Shown: in pieces, positions 34,579 through 46,291 of the stretch
Position numbering within the stretch: position 1 is the first letter of the stretch
Layout of the letters: the number at the start of each line of letters is the position of its first letter
Origin: Wurfbainia villosa
Taxonomy: Eukaryota; Streptophyta; Magnoliopsida; Zingiberales; Zingiberaceae
Length of the DNA: 64,000 nt
Assembly (NCBI GenBank): GCA_025175895.1
Contig: CM046006.1
Span: 63,260,288 to 63,324,287 of the forward strand
Direction of reading: 5' to 3'
The notes under the pieces: model-generated
Databases searched by the model: none
Seen by the model: only the letters and a program-made list of their open reading frames with translations
What the model was told of the DNA's origin: nothing
Position numbers and translations under genes: made by a program

Positions 34579-34819
34579 ATGGAGGATCAAGATGCATCCG
34601 AAGTAAATATAGGTAGCCAACCTCTGCGGGATTACGCAGCTCCTAGTGCTAGAGGATTTAGGTCGAGTATAGCTGGACCATCTAGTTCGGCGAACAACTT
34701 TGAACTTAAACCAACACTTATACATATGGTCCAGCAGAGTCAATTCGGGAGACCTGCGACTAAAGACCCGAACCGGCACCTAGAGCCATTTTTAGAAATC
34801 TGGTAGACAATGAAGATGA
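34579..34819 (+). pseudogene. gag: Athila-like gag, N-terminal fragment
   Basis: ATG at 34579, MEDQDASEVNIGSQPLRDY, then the hallmark NNFELKPTLIHMVQQSQFG and DPNRHLEPFLEI of plant Athila gag proteins, followed by a TAG. The frame is cut by A3 at 34820. Gag would form virus-like particles; only about 80 residues remain. Confidence 0.8.
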
Positions 34820-36248
34820 TGTTGGGGAAATGTTGACTGCTAGGGGGGGGGGTGAATAGCGTTGATTCGTTGCGTGATGGAATTCGATTGCGTTCGTCTC
34901 TATAAATTTCATTAGCGTGCAACGGAATAATAATATAGCAATAATGAAATGGACAAACACGCAAACACACCAATACACAAGTATTTAACGTGGTTCGGAA
35001 CCGAACGGTTCCTACTCCACAGATTGAGCTCTAAAGAGCTCTAGCGATGCCAATCACACACCACTATGCAATAACTCCTTCTCGACACAAGTCGGAGGTG
35101 GAGAAAACTCGTACAATAGTTTACAACAATAAACTAAATACAACAAGCAAATACAATATGAAATACAATAAGAGATGCAAAGAAAAGTTTACACAAAACT
35201 CTTTTGAATGCTTGCTTGCTAGATTGATCGAGTAGCACTTGGAGACCCTGAATTGCAGCAGCAACTCGCCCTAAAACACCTCAAAGAACCTTGTTGATTT
35301 CCTCTTCCATGAGCTTCATTTAAAGCTTTTGCCTGGGCTGGAAATCGCTGATCAGTCGACTGCTCGGGACCATTAGTCAACTGATGCCACTGTTGTCGTG
35401 AGACAATGGCTAGATCCATGCTGAAAAAATCCAACAGATCCATCATCAGTCGACTGATCATACCCATCAATCAACTAATGGAGCCTTCACTCGGCTGCTA
35501 ACCCAGCAGTCGAGTCTCGACTCCACTCTGTGCTAAAATTCTCGAGCACCAGTCGACTGATCACACGATCAATCGACTGCTCGAGCCAGTAGTTGACTGC
35601 CCACCTCTGGCAATCGATTGCTGGGACACTTTTCGTAGTCAAACCCTAGTTGACTCACACCAGTCGACTGCCACATGACACCAGTCGACTGGCACACCTC
35701 AAATATGAGGTTTTAACCCAAGTAAGTTTCCCCCATACTTGCTAGACCACCCTTATCCTAGACCTAAGCCTTCTAGCCACCTCCGTCAGCCTCACGCCTC
35801 TCGGATCCCTCCAAGTCATCCATGACTTGTTCATCCATTGTGCTAGCCTTCAGGTGCTTCCATCGACTATGTCATGCTAACGGTGTCTACACCGCCAAGG
35901 TACATTGGACTTACGCTGCCAAGACTCCGCTTGGACTTTACGCCGCCAACCATTCGACTTATGCTGCCAAGACTCCCGCTTGGACTTTACGCCTCCAATA
36001 TCAAACCCCTTGGACTTCTCGAATGCCAAGACTCAAGCTTGGACTTTCCCTTGCCAACCCATGTTGGATTTTCCATGCCAAGACCCATGCTTGGACTTTT
36101 CCTTGCCAAGACCCATGCTTGGACTTTACATGCCAAGTACTCAAAACTTGGACTTTCCATGCCATGGTCAACCCTAGTCAACCATCAAAATCCTCCTCGA
36201 GTCAAACTCGAGTCCAGTCAATCATGACCCGGGTCGATTGTGCCAACA
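34820..36248 (-). repeat. A3 3' LTR
   Basis: 1429 bp, matching the A2 LTRs. It carries the G-run (about 34842-34851) with CTAG, GTCGAC palindromes at 35350-35695 and the CTTGGACTTT array at 35900-36155. Confidence 0.88.
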
Positions 36249-36375
36249 ATCTCCCCAAAACATTATCAGACATCAATGTTAAACATCAATGTCAAACTTC
36301 CATGTCAAACATCAAAACATCACTCGAGTCAAACTCGAGTCCGGCCAATCGTGACCTGGGCCGATTGCACCAACA
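36249..36375 (-). repeat. A3 extra LTR-start unit
   Basis: A 127-bp duplication of the LTR start; on the - strand an LTR-like start lies at 36375 and again at 36248. It includes a small 'aacatcaatgtc' triplication (36270-36315). Confidence 0.75.
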
Positions 36376-37911
36376 ATCTCCCCCTTTTTGATGTTTGACA
36401 AAAACACATACCTTTGAGTTAGAACACTAACTCAAATCTCCTTACCAATTATCCCAAATTGGTAATCCCATTCTCTAAATTGACAATTGATAACATCAAT
36501 TGATAACACTCTCCATACCATTCTCCCCCAAAACATTTTAGAAAAAGGTAAGATTACCAATTTCCATAACATTCTCCCCCAAAATATTCTCCTCCTTTTT
36601 GACTAACATCAAAAAGGTTCTCTCCAAGGAGGTCAATGTCTCATGTCCCAATGAGATCTTACAATCTCCCCCTTGGTCCAAAAATACCTAGGATGCCTAC
36701 CATCTTCCTAGTGATAAGTCTCATATCACTCAAGAGAGACAATCCTATACACTCTCCCAATTTCCAAATTGGGTATCTCAAAATTCCATTTTTCCTCCTC
36801 ATGAGGAAAAATACCATCCATCATCCCATGATGGATACCTCCCCTGAAAGGCTTGCTCCCCCTTGACCATTGCACCAACAATGCCCTTGGGAAGTCCCTA
36901 AGCCAATAGGAACTTTAAACCATCAAAAATATGGTTCAAAGTTCAAACATGAACTCTCCACACCTTAAATATGATACATCATTCTAACACTTCTCCTAAT
37001 CCATATCTAATGGATTTTCACCCTTTATAAATACTTCCCAAAGCATATCCTAGGGTTAGGAGTGGTTAGGAACTCTTACTATAGCTGAAATGAGGTTAAA
37101 CATCCTTGTTTTACCCAAAATCAGCATAGGTAGTCGAGTCCTTCAGAAATCGATCATTGCCACCCCATCGATCAAGCGGCACCAAGCGTCGGTGATGATG
37201 GTTACCTGAGCAATTACGTGCTAGGCGATTACGCGAAGGCAATTTCGCGCGCGAGCACTTTTGTACAAAGCGATTTTGCGGCGGTTTCACCAGTAGTGCG
37301 GGTCTTGCGCGAGCGGTTTGCCACTTGTCACTAGGCGGCTACCACCCCATACAATCGATTTTCAATTATCAGAAACGAACTTCAGAAATTGATAAGTAAA
37401 TATACGTAAGTTGAAAAATCTCGAAAAATCATACGTATAATACTTATTGCAAACACTATGGGTGAAAAATATTAGAAAATTATTTTACCCATAAAATAAT
37501 GAGTTTGATACAAAACTCAAAACCATTGAAATTTTCAATGCTTTGGCCCTATTTTGTATCAACTCTATCAATGGTGATTGCTATCAAAAGATAGACTTTA
37601 CCAAGGTTTTCTAAAATGATTTTTAAATGTTTTTAAAACCTTATTTTGGATCATATTCCTTGGGCTCAATGTACATGACTTGTACACAAGCTTTCCCAAT
37701 GATCTACCATTAAGTTAAAGATGAGTTTTAGTTCATCTAGATACAAAAACTATGCACCTTGAACTTAACTCATATCCTAGCATCTCACATGTATCTAGGG
37801 TGTATAAATACACATACATGTCAAGTTAGATGTGAGATGTGGGTTTTGGTTTATCTTAAACTAAGGTCTCATGCATTTTCTAAGACAACACTACTTGATT
37901 CCCTTATAAAC
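36376..37911 (-). other. A3 3' non-coding region
   Basis: About 1.5 kb, homologous to A1 and A2. It differs from A2 by a GC-rich, GTCGAC-free insert at about 37130-37360 with GCGATTACGCG-type and CGATC sequences. It ends at 'cttataaa', where C2 begins. No gene. Confidence 0.75.
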
Positions 37912-38843
37912 CATCATGGTTTTGTTTATTTTAACTTATATTAATGGAGCGGGTTAACGAGCCTTATGGTTATGATCCGATAACCATTAAGAGAATTAGT
38001 TCTCTATAAAATAGGGCTTAAGGGTTTGTTAAGCCCTAATCCAAATCCCTTGACCAAAAAGCTGTCGCCCCTCCTCTCCTTGGTGAATTCGGCGCCAACA
38101 CCTCCCCTTGCTGCCGCCCACCACCAAGCTCCCTTGCCGATGTCCAGAAGGAGCTGTCCTTCCCTCTTTCCGGCGTCGAGCTGCTGTCGGAGGAGCTCCG
38201 GTGATCTCCCTTGGGTTCGGTAATAAGGTGAGCTCCCACCTTTCCTTTGGCCGGCCCCTACTCCTCCACCAAAGCTGTCCAGTTTTCTGGACAGCTTGTT
38301 TCCTTCTTGTTGGAGCGTCATTTGGCGACGTTTGGAGTTACGACAGCACCTTACTTATCGGGGATTCGATCTCCGGTAATCCTCATAGGTGGAGGACGAA
38401 GGATTCGTCAAACGGTTGACGAATACCTCTCTGGAGAAGCGAGTTTTTGAGGACTCATTTTTGGATCCGAATTTGGATTCGGATCGTGATCTTCTCTCGA
38501 TCACATCGTCTTTAACACGAGGCTAGTAACCCGTACGAAGACGAGGCTCGTGACTTGGTGAAGTCATCCCGAAGATACTCGGCATGGATACGGATAGAGA
38601 CGATTCTAGCGAGGATCGTTCTGGTTGATGCCTTTCCCGCTACACGTGATACGTAAGGTATACGTAGTTAAATTTCCTTTTATTGCAAAATTTAAATTTA
38701 TGGTTATGTCTACACATGTTGTACTATGCATGTGTATGATGTGTGTGTTGTAATAAATTAGATTTATTATTTTATTCCTTCCGCTGTGCACATGTTTGCG
38801 AAACATGTTCGAACACACACTCTTGCGCGTGCGAAACCAGCGA
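37912..38843 (+). repeat. C2 5' LTR remnant
   Basis: Matches 45355-46291. The first ~1294 bp of the LTR are missing. TATAAA at 38005-38010. Confidence 0.88.
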
Positions 38844-38844
38844 T

Positions 38845-38856
38845 TGGTATCAGAGC
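38845..38856 (+). promoter_or_regulatory. C2 primer-binding site
   Basis: TGGTATCAGAGC directly after the decayed LTR end (CGAAACCAGCGAT). Confidence 0.93.
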
Positions 38857-40134
38857 CCAGGTTGTGTTTCGACATAATCGTAAAATTGTTTTGCGATAGT
38901 CATAATGATATTTTTGGAAATTTTCTACTTTTGGAAAGTTAGAAGTATTTATGGAAATTTTTCAATTTTGGAAAGTCTAGAAGTATTTATGGAAATCTTC
39001 CACTTTTGGAAAGTTGGAAGTATTTATGGAAATTGATATTTTTCATAAATAAAATATTTGATTAGATTTTGGGAATTTGTTTCCTAATTTAATCATGATT
39101 TGATTTGGGAAATCAAATCTTAAAAATATTTTATTTCCATAAGTAGTTTTGATGATTTAGGAAATTGGTTTCCTAAATTGACTTTCCTTAATCAACTATT
39201 TCCACAAATAAAATATGTGATTAGATTTGGAAATTTGTTTTCTAATTTAATCATGATTTTATTTGGAGAATCAAATCTTAAACATATTTTATTTCCATAA
39301 ATAGTTATGACATATAAGGAAATATTGTACATGACATAATTGTATGTCATGTAATTGCATTAGATGCATATCATTATGTCATGCGTGTAGTGACATGTAG
39401 ATGTATGTCATGTATGTCATGCCATGTAGATAATAGTTATTTACATGCAAAGAGGATGAGACATAAAAACCCTAACTCAATATTAAAGCCTACACCTTCC
39501 ATTAATATGGTTAGAACCAGAGTTCCGTTTCTTGTTCGGGTTGTTGGACTCTCTCCAAGCCCGGCTCGAACCCGAACATGTTCAAACCATGGAATAGTTT
39601 AATACTAATATGGTAAGAGTCAGAGGTCAATCGTTAGCTTTGGTTGTTGGACTCTCTCCAAGCTGGGCTAATTGGTTGAATGCACTCTAACCATATTAAA
39701 ACTATTTCTCGATTAATGGGTTGGCTTTAACCTGGAGCATCGACTTGTTGGACTCTCTCCAAGGTCGATGTAAAGGGAGGTGAAGTTGGGTTTTATGCAT
39801 ATGATGCATACTTGTTAATGTGTTAACAACCCAATGTATGTGTGAACATTCAATTAGTTGATAGCACATTGTGATAGTTGCATATACGCGATATGCAATC
39901 GGTATATTTGATACCTACCATCATAGTTATGAATGGCTTGTTGGACTCTCTCCAAGGTTGTTCATATCTATGATGGATATCAACCCATTCGGAAATGAAC
40001 CTACGATCTCCCCAAGTGATTTTGGGGTTTTTGAAATTCGAAAAATGAATGGGATTTATAAATGTATATTGATGCATTTTAAAATCATTTTCTCATATAT
40101 GCTCATTTTTTATTTCTAGGTCAATCGATTGATC
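38857..40134 (+). other. C2 leader with four hairpin repeats
   Basis: The motif TTGTTGGACTCTCTCCAAG lies at 39541-39559, 39644-39662, 39745-39763 and 39938-39956. Upstream is a stretch with four 'ggaaattt..cttttggaaag' repeats (about 38915-39030). No coding. Confidence 0.75.
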
Positions 40135-40970
40135 ATGACGTCTTTGAATTTGCGCACTATTTTGGATTCAAACAAATTGACTGGGCCTAACTTCCTGGAC
40201 TGGCTTAGAAACCTGAGAATTATTCTCAAGGCAGAAAAGCTAGCATATGTCCTTGAAGAGTCTCTTCCCAACCGTCCTAAGGACGATGCAACTCCAGACC
40301 AAATGTTGGTCTATCAGAAGCATGTGGCAGATTCTGAACTGGTGAGTTGCATCATGCTAGCGATGGTACACGAAAGCCGCAGCAGCATGAGCATATGGAT
40401 GCTAATACCATGGTCTTCCATCTTCATGAGTTGTTTGATGAGCAAGCGAGATCCGAAAGGTTCGAAGTCTCCAGGCTCCTCTTCACCACGAAGATGCAAG
40501 AAGGTTCGTCTGTAGTGCAGTTTGTGCTAAAGATGAATGGGTACATCGAGCGGCTAGCCACCCTTGGGTTTGTGATGGATCATGAATTAAGTATTGACTT
40601 AATTCTGCATTGTTTGCCTAAGAGTTTCTCATAATTTGTGATGAACTATCGGATGAATAAATTAGAATCCACTATTCCTGAGCTCCTCAATATGCTGAAG
40701 ACTGTGAAGCCTTCTGTGAAGCATGAGGAGAAGGCGGTTCTGTTAGTTGATTCCTCAAAGAAAGGTTCTAAGAGGAAGGCAAAAGAACAGAAGAAAGGGA
40801 AGAACAAGAAGGAAAAGAAGGCAGAACCAGCACAAAAGGACACTTGCCATCATTGTGGCAAGGAAGGCCACTGGCGAAGAAATTGCAAGATTTATCTTGA
40901 GTCCATGAAGAAGAAGAAGGCATCCGATGCCCCATCCTCTTCAGGTATCTTCGTTATTGATTATCATTCT
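40135..40970 (+). pseudogene. gag: C2 gag
   Basis: Starts MTSLNLRTILDSNKLTGPNFLDW (two overlapping frames at 40135-40515 and 40347-40634 show one frameshift near 40360). A stop lies at about 40632. The C-terminal frame (40638-40970) has a Lys-rich stretch and an intact zinc knuckle, CHHCGKEGHWRRNC, at 40845-40886. Gag packages the element RNA. Confidence 0.88.
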
Positions 40971-43900
40971 ATTTCCTTAGACACTTGGGTATTGGATACT
41001 GGGTGTGGCTCACATATATATAATGACATACAGGGGCTAAGGAATAGAAGAAGACTCATCAGAGGGGAGTCAAATTTGCGAGTTGGCAATGGAGCAAAGG
41101 TTGCTGCGGTCGCCATCGGAACTTATTTGCTGAAGCTCCCTAGTCTTGGAACTGGACAATTGCTATTATGTTCCTTCTCTAATAAAGAACATTGTTTCTA
41201 TTTCCTGTTTAAATAGAAATGGTTACCATTTGACGTTTAGTAACAATTGTTGTTATATAACTTTGAATGGCGTACATTATGGAACTAGAACTTTGAGCAA
41301 TGGCATTTATACGTTGGACGTATCCAGTGACATTTTCAATATCGAAGCGAGCAACAAGCATGCTCGAAGGGATAATCAATTAGACTCATACATGTGACAT
41401 TGTCGTCTTGGCCATGTAAGCAAGAAATGCATGTCCGAATTACACCGATGTGGAATTCTGGAATTATTTAAATCGGATTCATACGATACATTCGAATCAT
41501 GCTTAAAAGGCAAGATGACAAAGTTACCTTTTACTGGAAAAGGTGAACGAGTGGGAGAGTTACTAGGTCTAATACATACTGATGTATGTGGACCTATGTC
41601 AACTCAAGCTTTAGGAGGCTATAGCTACTTCATTACCTTCACCGATGATCACTCATGGTTTGGGTATGTGTTCTTGATGAAACACAAGTCTGAAGCCTTT
41701 GAAAGGTTCAAAGAATTCAGAAATGAAGTAGAGAAACAACATGACAAGAGTATTAAAATACTTCGATCGGATCGAGGTGGTGAATACTTAAGTCAAGAGT
41801 TTCTTGATTATCTAAGAGACAATGGTATATTGTCTCAATGGACTCCGCCATATACACCACAGCATAATGGTGTATCTGAGAGGCATAACCGGACCTTGTT
41901 GGACATGGTCAGGTCAATGATGAATCATGCGAATCTTCCCAAGTCCTTTTGGGGCTATACACTTCAGACAGCTGTTTACATGTTAAACAGAATGTCAACC
42001 AAGGTAGTCTCTACTACTCCATATGAGATATGGAATGGTAAAAAACCTCATGTATCTTACTTGAAGATATGGGGTTGTCCTGCTTATGTGAAGCGGACTG
42101 TATCAGACAAATTGGATGCTAAGTCTGATAAATGTCTATTTATTGGATACCCTAAGGAAACAAGGGGATACCAGTTCTATCATCCTGTGGAACAAAAGGT
42201 GTTTGTTTCAAGGCACGCTGTGTTTCTAGAGAAAGAGTTTCTCTTGCAAGAAAACAGTGGGAGTGTCGTCGAGCTTGAGGAGGCTCGAGAGACTCAAATA
42301 GACATTGAAGAGATACCTGGTGAAGCACAACAGCCGATAACTCATAGTGATGAGCAATCGACTGGACCTATTGTAACACCACATCTTCGTAGATCTGGTA
42401 GAACATGCAACATTTCTGAGAGATATGGATTTCTCGTAAGTGAATCGAACAATGTGTTACTCATTGATGATGAGGATCCTACCAGTTATGAAGAAGTGCT
42501 GACAAGTTCAGAGAGGGATAAATGGCTTGATGCCATGAAGTCGGAAATGGATTCCATGTATAAAAACCAAGTTTGGAACTTGGTTGACCCACCTGAAGGC
42601 ATCAAGCCTATAGGGTGCAAGTGGGTTTTCAAGAAGAAAACCGACATGGATGGTAATGTGATTACCTATAAAGCTAGATTAGTGGCGAAAAGATATCGTC
42701 AAAAACAAGGTGTTGATTATGACGAAACCTATTCGCCTGTAGCTATGCTTAAATCAATTCGGATGCTCCTGGCCATAGCGGCTCATTATGATTATGAGAT
42801 ATGACAAATGGATGTGAAAATAGCTTTCCTTAATGGAAACCTGCTCGAGGACGTGTATATGATACAGCCTGAGGGTTTCACATCGGTTGATAAAACCAAG
42901 GTATGCAAATTGCGACGGTCCATATATGGATTGAAGCAAGCATCCAGGAGCTGGAATATCCATTTTGATGAGACAATCAAAAAGTTTGATTTCTCACAAA
43001 ATCCAGACGAACCTTGTGTGTATAAGAAGGTTAGTGGGAGTGCAGTCGTGTTCCTAGTATTGTATGTCGATGACATATTACTTATAGGAAACGATGTTTC
43101 AATCTTACAGTCAGTTAAGGTTTGGTTATCCAAGACATTCTCCATGAAAGGCCTGGGAGAAGCAACCTACATCCTCGGGATTAAGATATATAGAGATAGA
43201 TCGAAACGGTTGCTTGGTCTTTCATAGTCTACATATATAGACCAAGTGCTAAAGAGGTTTAGCATGTCGGAATCCAAGAAAGGTTTCCTACCCATCAGGC
43301 ATGGGGTACACCTTTCGAAGTCTGTGTCCGCGCACAGAAGACGAGAGGATTTGCATGAGTAAGATTTCCTATGCATCCGCAATAGGATCTATCATGTATG
43401 CTATGTTATGTACGAGGCCCGATGTATCGTATGCTCTGAGTGTCACGAGCAGATACCAGTCTGATCCAGGAATGGATCATTGAGTGGCTGTTAAGACGAT
43501 CCTTAAGTACTTAAGAAGAACTAAGGATGTGTTCCTAATATATGGAGAAGGGGACATGGTGATACGTGGGTATACGGATGCCAGCTTCCAGACATACAAG
43601 GATGATTCCAGGTCTCAGTCTGGATACGTGTTCACCTTGAATGGGGGCACAGTGAGTTGGAAAAGTTCCAAACAAGACACTGTAGCGGATTCTACCACTG
43701 AGGCAGAATACATTGCAGCTTCGGAAGTAGCAAAGGAAGCGGTTTGGATCAAGAAGTTCATTTATGAACTTGGTGTGATTTCAGCCATTGTTGAAGCAAT
43801 ACCGGTCTACTGCGACAACAATGGAGCAATTGCACAGGCGAAAGAGCCAAGGTCTCATCAACGATCCAAACATGTGCTTCGCCGCTATCATCTTATCAGA

Positions 43901-44047
43901 GAGATCATCAGTAGGAAAGAAATACAAATCGAGAAAATCCCCACTGAAAGGAACTTAGCGGATCCTTTGACTAAGGCATTACCTCAAAGTAAGTTTGAGG
44001 GTCATGTTACAGCTTATGGTATTGGATACCGTAGCGATTGGCATTAG
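40971..44047 (+). pseudogene. pol: C2 pol (protease, integrase, RT, RNase H)
   Basis: Protease: WVLDTGCGSH, DTG at 40994-41002; a frameshift near 41150. Integrase: a TGA replaces Trp at 41395, the catalytic D, D and E are intact (HTDVCGP, RSDRGGEY, GVSERHNR), and the first Cys of the second zinc pair is lost (FESC). A 457-residue frame (41431-42804) runs from integrase into RT and ends at TGA replacing Trp in EIWQMDVK. RT continues to 43227 with YVDD at 43063-43074. RNase H (43484-44047) has GYTDASFQ, STTEAEYIAASE, YCDNNGAIAQAKEPRSHQRS and the natural end SDWH. Of the two C elements this pol is the better preserved. Confidence 0.92.
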
Positions 44048-44049
44048 GC

Positions 44050-44061
44050 CAAGTGGGAGTC
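44050..44061 (+). promoter_or_regulatory. C2 polypurine tract
   Basis: CCAAGTGGGAGT immediately before the LTR start TGTTAGTAATATATG. Confidence 0.8.
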
Positions 44062-46291
44062 TGTTAGTAATATATGAGAGATATCCTAAGGCAATCGCCT
44101 TATGTATGAACCATTTATATGATAAATGAAGATTCACTATTTGAGTATATATGGTTTCATGTATTTGATTGGATCTTAAACTCATTTACTGAATGTCCGC
44201 GATACGACTCACAGCATGAGAGAATTTGTGATTGGATCACAACTAGTGAGTATCTCTACATGTGTAACTGTGATGGATCAAAATTATCCCTAGTCGATGA
44301 ATTAATGGATTTGGACACCATCAATTCTTTCGAGACTAGCACGAGGTATACTCCTTGGTGTATCCAAGCAGCTGATTCTCACTAGTTGGAGACATTGTGA
44401 TGTTCGGAGTTAATCGTGGATGCTAGTTATGGTAACTAGTTCATTGGAGTGACCAACTGTAAGACTTCATATGGTTCTCTGCATATATAGATATGTCAAT
44501 GAAGTTCTTACTGTAGCTTAAGTGCAATGTTCCTTTGACTTGCGGTATTCAAGTCATCTTGATCATAAAGACTTATGCTTTGACATCTTAAGCAAGCATC
44601 TCTGAGGAGATGTGAACCCGGGATGATTGGGTATAAGTCGAAGTGATCGAAGGTGTTTGAATTGCCTATAAAGGATTCACCACTCCTTGCAAGGAGATGT
44701 ATACCCATGGCCTCTCGTCGGATTGTTACTAAAGTCTTTGGCCAAAGCATTACATGTTTAGAGTAAGATACTCTTCGATACATGTGCAGTAACTAGAATC
44801 CGTAGGACGAGGAAATGATACTTGGGCTAGGTGTAATGTAGTCAGCCTAGTGGGGACTGACACTATAGACCATGTCCTGAACCAAGTGGGTATAAGATGA
44901 GTGAAGGGAATGGGGCATGATTCATTCGAGCTGCTGAAGGGTTTCAAAAATAGTTCTGGATCAACCGTTGATCTTTTCGGTTAATTAGGGATCATGATGT
45001 ACTACTAGGTGCCACTCATAATCATTCTATAATTAATGGTTAATTATAGACTGCCAATATAAACCGAGAACCTATTTGGTCACACGCACAACGAGCGTAA
45101 TCCGAAGGATTTAAAACGAGCTTGAGAATGAGATTCTCAGACCGAGAGAAATTGGGTTTGGTTGGACCAAACATGGAGCGAGCATGAAATCGTTTCAGTC
45201 GCAATGGAAGCGTGGATGGGCCGTGTCTTATGAAGACATGATGGACGAACCAAATTGGTTTGGTTCTAATCCAATGGAGGAGAATAAACCAAAGGGTTTG
45301 GTTTGTTTTAAACGAATGAACCAAAGTTGGTTCGGTTCGTTTTAACTTAAAATAAACCATCATGGTTTGGTTTATTTTAACTTATATTAATGGAGCGGGT
45401 TAACGAGCCTTATGGTTATGATCCGATAACCATTAAGAGAATTAGTTCTCTATAAAAGAGGGCTTAAGGGTTTGTTAAGCCCTAATCCAAATCCCTTGAC
45501 CTGAAAGCTGCTGCCCCTCCTCTCCTTGGTGAATTCGGCGCCAACACCTCCCCTTGCCGCCGCCCACCACCAAGCTCCCTTGCCGACGTCCAGAAGGAGC
45601 TGTCCTTCCCTCTTGCCGGCGTCGAGCTGCTGCCGGAGGAGCTCCGGTGATCTCCCTTGGGTTCGGTAATAAGGTGAGCTCCCACCTTTCCTTTGGCCGG
45701 CCCCTACTCCTCCACCAAAGCTGTCCAGTTTTCTGGACAGCTTGTTTCCTTCTTGTCGGAGCGTCGTTTGGCGACGTTTGAAGCTCCGACAGCACCTTAC
45801 TTACCGGGGATTCGATCTCCGGTAATCCTCATAGGTGGAGGACGAAGGATTCGTCAAACAGTTGACGAATACCTCTCCGGAGAAGCGAGTTTTTGAGGAC
45901 TCGTTTTTGGATCCGAATTTGGATTCGGATCGTGATCTTCTCTCGATTACATCATCTTCAACACGAGGCTAGTAACCCGTACGAAGACAAGGCTCGTGAC
46001 TTGGTGAAGTCATCCTGAAGATACTCGGCATGGATAAGGATAGAGACGATTCTAGCGAGGATCGTTCCGGTTGATGTCTTTCCCACTACACGTGATACGT
46101 AAGGTATACGTAGTTAAATTTCCTTTTATTGTAAAATTTAAATTTACGATTATGTCTACACATGTTGTACTATGCATGCGTGTGATGTGTGTGTTGTAAT
46201 AAATTAGATTTATTATTTTATTCTTTCCGCTGTGCACATGTTTGCTAAACATGTTCGAACACACACTCGCCGCGGTGCCCGAAACCCAACA
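44062..46291 (+). repeat. C2 3' LTR
   Basis: 2230 bp, TGTTAGTAATATATG...GAAACCCAACA. The GC-rich segment at 45480-45700 lies in the transcribed part, after TATAAAAG at 45451-45458. Confidence 0.9.
45451..45458 (+). promoter_or_regulatory. TATA box of the C2 3' LTR
   Basis: TATAAAAG, same place as in the 5' remnant (38005) and C1 (26195). Confidence 0.7.

Larger units (their letters stand above)
32809..34819 (+). mobile_element. Athila-like Ty3/gypsy element, 5' part
   Basis: LTR 32809-34202 (TGATGTGAGC...GTGCATCA), gypsy PBS, then the leader and start of gag, cut by A3 at 34820. The rest is lost at the deletion that ends at 37911/37912. Left target duplication would be gtgac (32804-32808). 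Confidence 0.8.
34820..37911 (-). mobile_element. A3: 3' part of a family A element
   Basis: Minus-strand element: 3' LTR 34820-36248, an extra LTR-start unit 36249-36375, then 3' non-coding region to 37911, where it is joined to C2 LTR. Its gag and 5' LTR are missing. It inserted into Athila gag (34815-34819 gatga would be the left target copy). Confidence 0.85.
37912..46291 (+). mobile_element. C2: Angela-like copia element, 5' LTR truncated
   Basis: 5' LTR remnant (37912-38843, from about LTR position 1294), PBS, leader, gag, pol, polypurine tract and a complete 3' LTR (44062-46291). Its 5' LTR remnant is almost identical to its own 3' LTR and clearly different from the C1 LTR, so C2 is a separate, younger element. 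Pol has fewer lesions than C1. Confidence 0.88.

Noticed and set aside
38004..38419. Pro/Arg-rich ORFs (also 45475-45795) as genes
   Set aside because: They lie in the transcribed GC-rich part of the C2 LTR and occur on both strands and in both LTR copies.
32032..38843. C1 and C2 as a tandem pair sharing one LTR
   Set aside because: The C2 5' LTR remnant is near-identical to C2's own 3' LTR and differs strongly from the C1 LTR, so two separate elements are more likely.
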